Source: Blastomussa wellsi | Lineage: Eukaryota; Cnidaria; Anthozoa; Scleractinia; Plerogyridae | Assembly: GCA_947652115.1 (NCBI GenBank) | Contig: OX393565.1 | Coordinates: 24,607,621 to 24,671,620 of the forward strand | Length of the DNA: 64,000 nucleotides | Direction: 5' to 3' | In this document: piece by piece, positions 23,801-35,890 of the stretch | Layout of the letters: each line of letters begins with the position of its first letter | Numbering within the stretch: position 1 is the stretch's first letter | The notes under the pieces: model-generated | Database searches by the model: none | Seen by the model: the letters and a program-made list of their open reading frames with translations, nothing else | Told to the model about the DNA's origin: nothing | Program-made: the position numbers and the translations under genes

Positions 23801-24310
23801 TCTTGTCAGCAGCAGTATGAATTAAAATTTTCGTACTGTCAGCAACACCTTTCGGGAAGAAAGAAAAGTTAACCGATATAAACATCACTGAACATTTAAC
23901 AAGAAACGACTCTCTTGTATGGGATATTTACTTGGTAGCAGTTTAAAGGGCGATTGTCACGATAATCCGCATGTGGAGCCTTACTTCGTTCAGAAAGTGT
24001 TTTAACCAATATAAATTTGGCGAGGTTGCATACTGCACGCTGCTACGAACCACCCGGGCCTTCTGCGATTGTTTTGGAGTTTTTTCCCGGCATCCCTTTG
24101 TCTCGGCTCTTGTCCCGAACCGCTTTGTATGACACCCTCAAGGCTTCGAGAACATATTTCCTGTGATGTTTATAAGAAGATACAAACATTGTTATTGGCC
24201 AAATAATGCCTTACCTCAATTTTTATAACTTTTGGAAGCCTCGCGAGGTCGATGGAAGACGATTTTGAAAGCATAAATTAACTTTGATTTCTGTTCTGTC
24301 GGAACAGAAA

Positions 24311-24449
24311 CTCGGTGTAAAGGCCTGTGAAACGCACGAGTGATGTAAAACAAAGAACGCGCAAGACGACAAAGAACCCCAAAACAATATAGAATAGAAA
24401 AACAATAGTTCAAGAACAAAGAAAAAAGTCACAGGTTTTTACACCAAGG
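24311..24449. mobile_element. MITE, copy 1 of a pair (CTCGGTGTAA termini)
   Basis: The left terminus CTCGGTGTAAAGGCCTGTGA and the right terminus TCACAGGTTTTTACACCAAG are inverted repeats. The interior (ACAAAGAAC...CAATAGTTCAAGAACAAAG) is shared with the copy at 51479-51621. Confidence 0.75.
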
Positions 24450-25212
24450 TAAACCCAGAAATCAAATCGTCACATATGCGCAGGAAAGTGATAAAGGTCG
24501 TTTAAGCGTCGAATTGTACCTTTGCTCGTTTTTTCCGGTTGCTCTAAAAGAAGGAATGCCGGATTGCCGGAAACCTGGAATTCTGGAATTCCGGAAACCA
24601 AGGCCCGGAATCCTTAAACCAGGAATAACTGCACTTAGTTTCCAGCTACGGTGAAAGTTAAGTGCGATACAAGATAAACTATGAAGGGCACTTGAAAATC
24701 TCGCCATTTTACACGATTGACCGAAATTTCGTTTTATTGTAGTCACAGTTTGAAGTTACGTAATTCAACATTTGTAATGCTATCTTTTGGCATCGCGTTT
24801 CCCAAGTTGAATAAAAAATTAATGCGATTCATACCTTTAAGAGTTATTCTTCGAACGTAAATCAGCGCGGATACAGAATGAGTAGAGTTGTTTATTCAGA
24901 CCCACTTGCAGCTAAGAGCTGGATAACAGGATCGTGCGCATATTACACATAATAAACATTTATCTTATGACAAAAAATCTGAGTATTTCACAGTTACAAA
25001 TTCTGACAGTCTTTTTGTGTTACACATTTTGTTATTATAGTTCCGACAGCTTCGTAACGAGTACGAGTGAGCGGTAGTTACCCTTCTATTCATGGCAAGG
25101 CCGTAAACAGGATTGGACAGGATTGGACGGCTTTAGTGCACACTGTCGACTTTTGTGCACATCTAGCAACCCATCCATACCTTAATTGATTAAGGGAGAC
25201 TACAAAAGAGGA

Positions 25213-25454
25213 ACTTTGCTCCATTTCACATAAATTTTGACTTTGTTTTTCTCACTGTGAAAGCTTGGCGCCAATATGTCGCGACACTGTGTCTTTTCAA
25301 GCGGTTGCAATTAGTTACTATAAGGGGTAGTTAAACCATACCCGATGGGGCGCTCAAGGCTGGTTTTCACTTGCGCATGGGTGTACGCATAACAATTTCA
25401 ATCGGTTACCATTAGTTACTCGAGGGGTAGCTAAACCATACCCGATAGGCCGCT
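25213..25454 (+). repeat. Duplicated intergenic segment, copy B with partial tandem third copy
   Basis: 25213-25393 matches 22219-22395. Immediately after it, 25396-25454 repeats the TCAATCGGTTACCATTAG to ACCATACCCGATAGG part once more, so a local partial tandem duplication followed the first event. Confidence 0.7.
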
Positions 25455-26232
25455 TAACTGTCGACAAACGTTTGATCTTGCCCACATGCCTGAAGTTTTA
25501 ATACAGAGGGAATGAACGAACAGTTCACTTGTTTTAACATGCAAGTTAAATAATTAGGTATTGCATGTCGGAGATAACGGTCAACAAGAAAGGTCGAACC
25601 TAATGTAAAGGAGCAATTCTCATTTACATAAGCCAGGCTCGACTCATGCAAAATTCGGTGTTTCATGTCCTTGGCCTGAAAAATTAAAGAACGCCAGAGA
25701 GTAAATGATTTTGTTGTCAATGTAACGACATTAACATGTAGGAATGCTTTTTGCAGAAGTTATGTTATTGATATTGCAAAGGCGCTACAGCTCACGTAAA
25801 GGCATAAATTATGTATATGAGACCAAAAGGGTTTTATATAAATAAGAGCAATTCCCAACATTCTTAACTTCAAGAACTTGAGGAAAGTATTTTGCCATTA
25901 CAAGTATTTTTGCCATTACAAGTTAAAAGGAAAAGGTAGGAATGTCGCAGCATTTAACAAAACAAAAGTTTTATTTCCCACGCCGTTGTTTCAGATTAAT
26001 CGGGTAAATCGCATCAGATTCACAAAGTACACTGCTTAGAATTTCACTTTCGAAAGGCTAATTTCTCTTCTCCGGAACTGATATACAAAGAGTATAACAC
26101 GGAGGCTAGCAAATAATACAATGATGGGAAGAATTTTTGGATAAATTTCAACTATTCAGTGATATTTAAAAAGGCCTTCATTACAAGGCAGGTCATCTCT
26201 TTGCTATGAGACGGTCTTAACTCCTTTAGAAC

Positions 26233-26427
26233 ATGACACTAAAACAGGCCATGGATATTTTGCGCATTACAACTGCCATTTTATATTTTGTATGTTTTGC
26301 TAATAGAGTTGATCATCGTATGCACTGCCTTTTAGCGAAGGATTTTGACAAACCAACCAGTGGCAGTCAATCATTTACACGCCCAAACCTTTACAGTATG
26401 GCTGAACTTTGTCAAAAATTGAATTAA
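26233..26427 (+). CDS. Possible small secreted peptide, 64 aa (tentative)
   Basis: A single open frame with a hydrophobic N-terminal stretch (MDILRITTAILYFVCFANR if the second ATG is used) and a few cysteines. A TATA-like TTTAAAAAGG lies at about 26165 and AATAAA at about 26535, so a compact one-exon gene is possible. The peptide matches no family I know. It could also be a first exon (a CTTTACA|GTATGG donor candidate near 26395) or chance. Confidence 0.22.
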   Translation: MTLKQAMDILRITTAILYFVCFANRVDHRMHCLLAKDFDKPTSGSQSFTRPNLYSMAELCQKLN

Positions 26428-26914
26428 GTAATTTTCAATTTTCTATTTTGCTTTTCACTTTAATGACCGGCATCAACAGAACCGTTCATGTAAATAGTTG
26501 TGCGACATCGTTAATTATCACATATTAGTTATTAATAAAGAGATCTTTTTTATCAAAAAAATAAACAAAGTAAATATGATAAACCGAATAATTCTAAAAC
26601 GTGACCGTTACAATTGAAAATTGCAGAGATAAAACGTCTGGGAAGAGTTACTTATCACCGTATGATAATCGGTTTAAAGGTAACAATTATTTTCTCTGTG
26701 AACCAGTTTTGATTAGATTTGATTTTGATGTGTTATATATATAGCCGCAATATTTTGACGCCTACATCGGGTCAGTCTTTAAGACAGGCCACAATTTGGA
26801 CAGAAACTGGAAAAGCCTTCGTTCATTCAATGAGACAGATCTTTTCAGCCGAATTTTTGACGTTCTCCATGATTAACCACGAAGAAAGGGCAAATTAACT
26901 TATTTTGTGTTATG

Positions 26915-26922
26915 TATATAAA
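26915..26922 (+). promoter_or_regulatory. TATA box (TATATAAA) of the short fibrinogen-like gene
   Basis: TATATAAA lies 142 bp before the ATG at 27064. Transcription would start near 26945. A CACAG acceptor at about 27046 leaves room for a 5' UTR intron. Confidence 0.6.
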
Positions 26923-27063
26923 CTAGAGATCTCTTGATACACTCATTGCCGCTTGGGCTTTTCAATTCAGAGGTTTCTTAAAGGCGACGATTATTTGAGG
27001 GCGCCCCTCTTAAATAAAAAGCAAAATGTTTCTCATTGTGCACAGGTCGCCGCAACTCCCACA

Positions 27064-30000
27064 ATGGAATTCTGGTTCATCTCAATTTTATTTTGTTTCT
27101 TGGCTGCATTTTCAACCCGAGTAAACTGCGAAGAATGTACTTGTGAAGACAATAAAGAGGCCATCTGCAAACTGGAAGATAAGATGGACGCCACAGGTAC
27201 GGTGTTGGGCTAAGGTACAGGTCATTATTTATGAACATGTGTACAGGTGGGGTGGATAAATCATAGCTGGGGGGAAGTATTGGCTTAAGATGACAAGGGG
27301 TTGGTGTCGATTGAAGTAAATTACGGTTTGATAAATTAAATTAAGGCCAGTTTTCGATTGCGGCCCGGTGCCGTATCGGTTGGGAAAATTTTTGGTCTTC
27401 GTCTCACTTAGACGGTTTCCTCCTGGTTCTTCGATTTTCCTCCCTTCTCAAAAACGAGCATTTCTATTCTTTATTCATTCGTTCGCTCGTTCATTCATTC
27501 ACGTTTTTTTAATAATTATGCAGTTGCCATGGCAACGTCAAATATCATGGTCACGTTGTTCACTTTTCAAAATTGAGCGTTAAATCTGTGTTAAAATTAA
27601 TGTGGTGGAATTTCTTTTCTTCTTCTAGACCCCCTACCTTCTACTTGCAAGCAGGTTTATGACAACCGGGTGTAAGTATAGCTGATACAATCAAGCTGTC
27701 AGTGCAGAAATGTAACTGGAAAAGGGTTTCTCCAAAATCCCTTGGTTGAATCTTTCGAGTCTTGTGATAATAATTCTATAGAGGGGATGGTTGCGACAAA
27801 GTTGCGACTTTGCAAAGTTGACACTGTTACTAAACGAAACGGTGTTGGGAGCGTTGGTAGGAGGCTCTTCAAATCCCCCAGACTCACAAAATAAAAAAAA
27901 TATCGTAGGTTGATCGAGTATACGTAGTAAGTATTATATTCACCAGCCTCGAGATGTGACTATGATCGATATTTTATCAGGTGCATGGAAGACAAGGCCT
28001 ACACGCTTAGGATTGGACACCACACAGTACAGGATGTCGACGTATACTGTCAGTTGACTGAAATTGACGGTTGCGGCGGAGGTGGATGGACTTTGGTTAT
28101 GAAGATTGACGGAAACGAGGTATTAACAAGGCTACAGGTTTTATTTATGTATCAGTTTATTTATTTGTTTGCTCATTAATTCACTTTTATTTATTTATTT
28201 ATTTATTTATTTTTAACAGCAAAACAATTAGCGTGACATAAAATCACAACTTCAGATTCATCCTCGTTCAGATTTGTAGTTTAGCAAGTTGGAAAGTGTT
28301 TGGAAAAAATGTTAAAAACCTATCCACGAGAAAAACCCGTTCAAAGGTATTTTTTTCTGTTTCCTGTGACGTGTCTGTTATGTCATATTTCTAGAAGCCG
28401 AGTATCAATCCCAATTTCTAAAATTCTATTCAGATCGGGCATGTTTTAACCTTGTTAATATTTAAATGATTAATTGTAATGCGCATTTGATCATATTGTT
28501 GTGCGTTAATTTGCGCACTTCTAATATTCTCTACTTGCACAAATCCCATAATACACCTCTTTTACCCCCCAAAATTTTGCATAATCATTGTTTGCAATTT
28601 CTCCTGGGACATGAAGATGTCCCAAGGGAAATCTAAAACAATGCCTATGCAAATGTTTTGGGGGGTAGAAGCGGTGTATTATGGTATTGTGCAAGTAGAG
28701 AATTAAGTACTACTTAGATTTAGCTAAGCCTAAAAGCCTGAAATCCAATGGGATCATTAACCAGTCAGCGGTTCAACTTGGGTTGTTGATGAGCCCTACA
28801 CCTGAGCCCGTGTCAGGTTATTACATATGTCTACCAACGTTAAAGGAGAACGGAAGGCGAAAACCCACTTTTTAGGATGTGAAATTACCTTTCAACCTGA
28901 TTGTAGCAGCTAAAAGCTCCCTACCAGAACAATTTGAATGTCCGCCATTTTTGAAGACATGTTGAAGGCTTGGACGCATAGCATGACATCACAGTGCACA
29001 CCTCATGGGATAAACGCGCAAATTTCAAAATGGTCGAATGCGTTGCAGTTGGCTTTCCAAACAGAACGGCCAGAGATTCCAAAAGAGGGATAAGTTCCCA
29101 TTGACTGCCCTTAAAAAATAGGACGTTTCTTAAGGTGTGGAGTGTCAGGTTTTATTTACGACTTCCTCGATCGATCTCTTTGCAGCATAAATATTATTTC
29201 TCTTGTTGCCTTTCCCAGTTCGCACAACACTCGCATGACACCACGATGTATTCCTCTTCGGAGCTTGTCTTGACTCTCGTGAACATCGTCTTTCTCTGAC
29301 TCCGAACTGTCTCGCATCGGTTCAAAAGAATAAGGCTCGATCTCGGCCATGCTACAAGCTTAATGCAGTCTCGACACTTAAGATATTTCACAAATTTACC
29401 GACTTGTTTTCCATTTATCTAAGTTATTTCTACCATTTCCAGAGGTCAAATAAAAATTTGTCTCTAGCCTTCCGTTCTAACGTTGACCAAGGCCTATTTC
29501 AGGAGTATGAGGTCTCCCCTCCCCCATCCCTAGAGTCTGTACGGACAGACGCACGGATGGTCGTACAGTCACATGACTACCAAATTTTCTCGACTTGATG
29601 TGTCTCCAAAATTTCTTACCCCTAGCGCTTCGCGGGCGTGCTTCGTGTGCCGGAGCTCTGCTAATATAATCAATTTTTGAGTCATTTTTTCAAAAAAAAA
29701 TAACTCTTAGCTGGCGTACGGACGTATGTCGCTATTCAGTGGATAGATGCACGAGTGATGTATTTCACACCAATCAGAATTAGGATACTATCGATAACCA
29801 ATGAAATTGCCGCTTGTACGCATCGTTTGATTTTGTATCAATATTTGTTTCGGATTCAAGCGGCGGCCATCTTTGTTTTCGTATAAACTTGGCCTTATTG
29901 GGCGGTGTTGGCATGATGTCTCTATTTCCAGCACTCGGTGTTTATGTACCTCTGGCGTAGAATGTTGTGTGTGGGTTTTAAAGCGGAAACTGTTCGAAAA

Positions 30001-33000
30001 TTTTCATGGTGGTGAAGAAGGTACGAGGATGTGAAGTTTTACATGCTGCTAGCAGTCTGTTTTGGCGGCTTCGGGTTGACTGAGGGATTGTTTTTTGATC
30101 GCGGCTATTCGTGAATAAGAGCCATGTTGAATTTTAAAATATTTCTGATTTAAGTATCAATAGCTTTAAGTTTGGTTAAAATTGAAGTTGCGGATGTGCA
30201 CAGCTTGCTATTTCTTGGAGATGAGATGTTTGAAGTCAGTAGAGCTGAGGGATCAGACATGATCAGAGACTTTGTTTCAGGACATAGTAGATGTCATACC
30301 GCATTTAAGAATTTGAAGTAAAGGAGGCCACATACATAAGAGCGAAGGGTACACTATTGCGGAGAAACAGCTTTCATCGCAGACGTACCAGCTCTGGTAA
30401 ATATTCATGGACGAACCGTTCGTAATTAAATATGCAAACTCGTTCACCAGGATTTTCGGCACAAATTTCGTAACAACAATAGAAGTCCATTCACCCTCAC
30501 AACCACGCAGTTAAATCCATCTTTCTCAAAAACTTTAAATTACTTCAAAATGATCCCGACACTGGTAGAATCTTTTCGCAACCTCCATTAATTTCATTTA
30601 AACGCGACAAAAACATAGGTAACTTTTTAGTCAGAAGTGCATTCCAAACTAGTGATCAACCCGGAACCTTTAAATGCGCTCGCGCACGATGCAAAACATG
30701 CCCTTTCATTCACAACGTTGACAAAATATCGGGACCCAAGCGATCTATCAAAATCACTGATCATTTCACCTGTGCCTCAGCCAATGCCATCTACTGTATA
30801 ACTTGCACTCTTTGCAAAAAGTTATACATCGGCGAAACAGGGAGACGACTTGGCGACCGATTCCGAGAACACCTTCGGGACGTGGAGAAAGACGACAAAA
30901 ATGCATCAAAACCGGTCGCGAGACACTTCAATCTCCCAAATCATTCTAAGCAAAAGACGCAAAACTCTAGAACAAAAATTTATTTTTCAAATCGGCACTC
31001 TTAATCCTCACGGTATCAACGAACGCTTTTCATTCAACTAATTTATTCCGTTGTTTTCACGTTACCAGGCACCAGCCAATAGCGAAGCACCATCTTACTG
31101 TATATAAAAAACACACGACCCACAATTCCTTGATTCGCTCCGACGAAGGGCTAACGCTCGAAACGTCAGCTCTTGAATCTCTATACGGTGGCTAATTCAC
31201 ATTATCAACCCAGTTGATAAAACCAAACTGCATTTTAAAAACCCTTTCGAAAGATATATTTTTTCCATTTGATCCGTTTATTGTCTTTCGGTGCGATACT
31301 TTGGTGCGTGTTTAATAAATCACGAAGTATGACCACTTTTTGCTGAAAATCATGCTACAACATTTTCAAGAAAAACAAAAGTATCATATTACAAATAAAC
31401 AAATGCATCGGTTTACCGCTGTAAAGAAAAGGCTAAGAATCACGATTGGTGTTGCTTTCTGCACTGTCCTTTAAGTTTCTGAGTTTTTAATTTTCAGGTA
31501 GAAATAGCTTTGTTAATTAGAATTGGCATTTAGTCACAACAAGCGGTAGGTGGAGGATTTACTTTTTAGGTATGTCTTCACAACATTGTGATGCCGTGTA
31601 GTAATGAGTAGTGTTAAAGAAGAGAGTTTGAAAGCATTTATATTTTCTAAAGATTTGTGGTATGAAATCCTTTAAATATTGATGCAGACTTTGTGGAGGC
31701 AAGTGTAACCGCAAAGTAATCAAGTTAGACTTTTAGGCGTCACACCCGAGTTAGTGACAAAAAATACCCTATACGTCCATACCAGATACTGAGAAAAAAA
31801 TAACTCTCACACGCATTGCGTGCCTATGTTGCCATAAAGACGACGAAGGGGGCACTGAAATGGGGTGCTCTTGATAAATAGTGGTCCAATTTTGTAAAAA
31901 AAATACTATGCCAGGATACTAACATGAATAGAAGGAGTGCTATCATGGTGATATCATTAAGAGCCTAAGAGCCTTAGCTCTCGGCTTGAAAAACTCGGGC
32001 TGACTTTTTCAAGTAATGCCTTTGTGAATAAGGATCTGGTTATACATAAAACTAACGAACAAAACAGACAAAAACTAACGGAATAAACCGACGTTTAAGA
32101 GTTGATGCCATCTGATTGTCGAGGTAGTGAAATAAATAAAGTTTACAAATTCTGCTAGTTCAATGTAAAGGTATCACAATAAATTGCTCGAATTGGATTG
32201 CGCCAAAGCATTTATATAATTTGCCTCGCACTCTTATTGCAACACCTTCATATTGAACTCCCAAAACTTGTAATCTTTATTCATTTCCCTACTTTGACAA
32301 TAATGGCGCCAAAAATACCCCGAAACGTCGGCTTATTTCGCTTGGTTTTGCTTGTTTCTGTATAATACGCTTGGGCCTTGGAAAAATATTCAGATCGCAT
32401 CAATCAACAACTTACTTAACGCATTTTGTGAATGAGCACAGGACCTCTGCCATGTTTTTCTGGAGCGCCGTTTAAATAAAAAAAAGGGAGGAAGTCCTGA
32501 TGAAAGTTTCTCTTTAACTGCAACGCATCTGACACAATTCTTTTGTCTGTTAAACTGGTTTTCATTTGCAGTTACGGTAAGCAGGGGACGTTTAAGAACC
32601 CACGCACTTCTCGCAAAGAGTAGGGAACGAGGTTCCCGGTGTTGTGGTCCGGCCTCGTATCACGGGTTGGTGCTTAACATAGGGATAACCTCGCTGCACT
32701 TTTCCCCCTTGGACAGACTTGTCCAAGAAAAATTGAGCATGAGTACGAGTATGAGTATGTTACTATGGCGCCTTTAATATTGAAAAGACCGCAATCATGG
32801 ATTCACCATTTTGCCTTCTTTAAATTTATATATTTTATTTAATATCCTGCAAATTAAAGTGAGTGGCGTATAAAACAGAAGTCACTTATAAAAGAATTCT
32901 GTAAGGCAGAGAAAGAGAGAGAAATGGTCTGATAATAAAGTACAAATAATAAGCTCTTCTATAAAATAGGTTTGAATTAATTACATTCACTGTGTTTCGC

Positions 33001-33620
33001 TTCAACTCAAATCAGGAAAGCCTGAAAATAATGGCTGATTTGATACTCTACACCTATTCAACTGATATGCACCTAATTTTTGTTTAATCTAATAGGACAC
33101 CTTTGGCTACGATTCTAACTACTGGGGCAACCAAGAATCCTTCAACCTTGAAGGAGGAAAGACCGGAATGGATTCGCAAGAGACCAAGTTACCGACCTAC
33201 TGGGACACACCATTCACCAAGATTTGTGTTGGTATGAAGATCGACGAACAGATCAGGTTCATTCTCATCAACCAGCAGGCCGACTCCCTGTACTCACTGA
33301 TCGCTGACGGACAATACCGCGCCACTTCAGTGGGTCGTGACACGTGGAAGAACCTGATTGGTTCACAGGCCTCCTTACAGCTCAACTGCAACAAGGAAGG
33401 GTTCAATTGCCAAAGTACCCAAAGTGCACTATCTAAAGCAAGAATCGGTATCCTTGGTAACGAACAAGACGACTGCAACTCATGTGATTCCAGAATCGGA
33501 TTTGGCACAGGAGGGTCCCCTGACCCCAGCAACACGTGTGGAAACGAGGCAAACGGCCTATGGTCACCAGATAATGGCGGAGTGTCAATAAAAGCCATGG
33601 GATACATCTTGGTGCAATAA
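27064..33620 (+). CDS. Short secreted fibrinogen-like protein, SOMP5-like (complete, 279 aa)
   Basis: Four exons: 27064-27196, 27629-27671, 27981-28119, 33096-33620; TAA at 33618-33620. Residues 1-22 are a signal peptide ([20 protein letters not shown] then NC). A short Cys/charged segment follows ([20 protein letters not shown]). Next come the linker with CKQVYDNR, the start of the fibrinogen-like fold ([20 protein letters not shown], about residues 80-100), and the C-terminal module ([54 protein letters not shown]). It belongs to the cnidarian family typified by Acropora uncharacterized skeletal organic matrix protein 5. Unlike the two paralogues at 45794 and 56320 it has no PAN or EGF exon. 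ATG 27064 is chosen because it starts the signal peptide. The function is unproven; extracellular matrix or lectin-like binding is inferred. The last intron is 5 kb and full of repeats. Confidence 0.88.
27355..27475 (+). mobile_element. SINE 3' fragment in intron 1 of the short fibrinogen-like gene
   Basis: CCTCCTGGTTCTTCGATTTT and CCTTCTCAAAAACGAGCATT match the body of the SINE at 8786-9000. The tRNA head is decayed. It is followed by an ATTC-rich microsatellite. Confidence 0.5.
28526..28703. mobile_element. 178-bp MITE with ATTCTCTACTTGCAC termini
   Basis: Inverted termini of about 32 bp (ATTCTCTACTTGCACAA... / ...GTGCAAGTAGAGAAT) continue inward as weaker complementarity (CCCCCCAAAATTTTGCAT / ATGCAAATGTTTTGGGGGG). 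No ORF. In the large intron of the short fibrinogen-like gene. Confidence 0.8.
30483..31250 (+). mobile_element. Penelope-like retroelement fragment: GIY-YIG endonuclease end and terminal repeat
   Basis: One frame opens after a TAG at 30480-30482 and runs to about 30950. It reads [37 protein letters not shown], then [20 protein letters not shown] and [10 protein letters not shown]. This is the CCHH-type segment and GIY-YIG nuclease typical of Penelope-like elements. After HFNLPNHSK the frame breaks; the conserved ending ([20 protein letters not shown]) continues in another frame to 31041, with sequence missing between. No reverse transcriptase is present, so this is a dead 5'-truncated copy. 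Downstream, 31120-31200 carries the terminal-repeat sequence with a hammerhead-like core. It lies inside the 5-kb intron of the fibrinogen-like gene. Confidence 0.75.
31140..31167 (+). ncRNA. Hammerhead-ribozyme-like core in the Penelope terminal repeat
   Basis: CCGACGAA-GGGC-TAAC-GCTC-GAAAC resembles the hammerhead core: CUGANGA (here with C for U), a 4-bp stem II with a UAAC loop, then GAAAC. Penelope-like elements are known to carry minimal type I hammerheads in their terminal repeats. Stems I and III were not confirmed, and the U-to-C change may abolish cleavage. Confidence 0.35.
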
Positions 33621-35890
33621 GGAGTAGAATGAGTTCTAAAGTTTGCACGATTAATGGTCATATATGTAGGATGAATAGAAACCGTTGAGATTCAGTGAGA
33701 ATCAAAGAAAAGCCTGTGTGCAAGATTAAAAATGGAAAGCATTATTTTGACAACTTCATTGTCTCCACAGAAATAAGCGGCGATTACAGAAATAAGCCAT
33801 TAGAAAGGCAAATTTTTTCCCACACTATTTACTTTTAACTTTCGTTCAGCGCTACGAGTATGCCCCGTATGCATTAGGCAATTTTTCCCTAATACTACTC
33901 CTATCCTGTTTCCTTGCCTGTCGTTTCATGCTGCATTTTGGAGTAGAAATAACATTGAACAACATTGCAATGCTCCACAAAAAACGATAAGGCTTAGAGA
34001 AACCATAAAAAATGGAGACCCATTTGATTTCAAATTTCGATTTCAAAGTCGCCTCCAAAGCGCAAATTTAAAACTCCTTCTTTTATCAGTAGCATGCTCT
34101 TTCCAAGTATGAGTTTTCAGCGGAGCTCCCACGCTCGCCGCAGGCATACGAGAGCAGAACCCCATTGTTAATCATGCCAAGAACATTTGGTTTTCCGTGA
34201 CTTTCTGTCCGTATGAACGGACATGCGGACGTACGTACGCATACACCCGCGCCTCAGGGGATTAGGGCGAGAGAACGTCTGACACTTTAACCCAGAGGTC
34301 AAGCTTACCCGAGGTGTTTGCATGTGCGTTTGCCTGGGCGTTGACACGAAATTTTCGATTTCGTTGAAAGTTCATCGAAATATGTCATCGACTAGAAAAA
34401 GCTGCGCCCGAAAAATCCTTGCTGTGCTGCTGCGTTGTTCACTATGCAAACTACTGGTTCAAAGGTGTAACGAAAGCGAGTAGGATAAAATATTTCTTCG
34501 TAAAGATTTCATGACAAACAATTCAGAAATGATTGCTGACGAAGCATGATATATCGTACAAGTCAGTGTAAAGGTGGTTTTCACGTCACGCAAGTATCAC
34601 GCAAGTTTCACACAAGTAAGAAATAAAATTTCTTACCATTCAATAAATTGATTCAAGAAATTGGAATATCATAGAAGAGGAATAAGTAAACAACGTGCCA
34701 AAGTTACGGGGATGAACGATATTTCGAACGAATTTCGGCGAAGGGATTCACTGAAAATTATAGTGTTTAGTATGCTGGAGCCCCTCTGAGGGACTCCAAC
34801 ATGGCCCATGGAGGCCGAAAACCAATATACTTTGGTTCTCTCAAAACGTTTCTTCCCTTTGTTAAACTTTAAAACATTCGCATAGACATATCAACATATC
34901 GGTTACTCAGAACTCAAAAACACAAGGCGAATCGATATTTTCGCGCACGTAACATGTTACCCAGAAGCAATGCCGATGTCACGCATTGTGAAAAATCTGA
35001 AATTAGTGTTCTATTTTAGTTTTTTCTGACGTCACGTGAAAACCACGAATAGTTAGCATTGGTTGGTAAAAGCATGCCGGCCGAAATCACTTTATCCTTT
35101 GCTCATGCGAATCTGAACTGAATTCGCAACGGCGTCATGATGAGTTCTAATTTCCGGTCAGTCATTAAACTATCTGTTATGATGGCGCAGTTTGCAGTAA
35201 TTGCTGGTTTTCACTGTCTCGCCATCAAAAAACAAATCCAAAACCATGCAATGAAAAACGCTGATCCCGTATGAGCTGAAAATCCAAAGTAAAGTAAAGG
35301 ACCCTTGTCAGCCACACCTTTGTTATTGTTATTATGTGAAAATTTTAGTATTCTATTTTACGCGGATCGTGACTCTGATAGCACAATGGAGGTACGAGGT
35401 GAAAAGTGCCAGGATGTTGCGGCGCACAGTACGTAAGGAATCTACAAGCCGTCATCAAGGGACACAAACAAATATTTGCTCACTTTTCAGCGCCACTTCA
35501 CTCGATGATAAAACCACATCATAACTAGGCTTGGTTCTTTGTGAGTAATATCTTAAAGTGTCTATTATAATAACTGAAATAAGCACACTAGTTACGGTTG
35601 ATACTTCCGACAGCAAATTTCCGAGATTTGTAGGTAGGATTTCGTGTTTCGTACGTCCTTCGAGATTTCCCTTAGCATGGTAGTGTTCGAATTCTAATCA
35701 CGAGAAGAAAATTTCCCGCCACCTTCCCTATTGTCAGCTAACTAGTTATTACTTTTTCCATCAATTAATTGTCAATATCATTGGCGCTATCTTCGCCTTT
35801 ACATTTATGGCTGCGTTGTTACTTAGTCACAGTTGTTTGTTATTTGCGGTCTTCGGTTATTCCTAGCTACGATAAAAATTTACAACGTTT
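33621..35890. other. Intergenic spacer left of the satellite
   Basis: No gene recognised. It includes the match to the nested 38-bp insertion (34262-34288) and one copy of a dispersed repeat (35285-35375) shared with 58490-58566. Confidence 0.6.
35285..35375 (+). repeat. Dispersed repeat, copy 1 (GTCAGCCACACCTTTGTTAT)
   Basis: GTCAGCCACACCTTTGTTAT, then TTTAGTATTCTATTTTACGC and GGATCGTG, are shared almost exactly with 58490-58566 in an intron of the last fibrinogen-like gene. Confidence 0.75.

Larger units (their letters stand above)
21003..26914. other. Intergenic, repeat-rich, no conserved gene recognised
   Basis: Between MRPS5 and the first fibrinogen-like gene. Only short ORFs occur. 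The region holds a duplicated segment (22219-22395 / 25213-25393, partial third copy 25396-25454), a MITE (24311-24449), a LINE-like 3' end (23560-23800) and one possible small secreted peptide (26233-26427). The rest is undistinguished AT-rich DNA. Confidence 0.6.
28120..33095 (+). other. 5-kb last intron of the short fibrinogen-like gene
   Basis: The exons join in phase 0 (ATTGACGGAAACGAG then GACACC), so no exon needs to be missing. The intron holds the MITE 28526-28703 and the Penelope fragment 30483-31250. Other stretches (28704-30480, 31250-33090) show only short open frames and no recognisable gene. Confidence 0.7.

Noticed and set aside
32290..32340. Second hammerhead-like CCCCGAAACGTCGGC motif
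   Set aside because: Only the GAAAC part is present; the CUGANGA side and stem II are missing.
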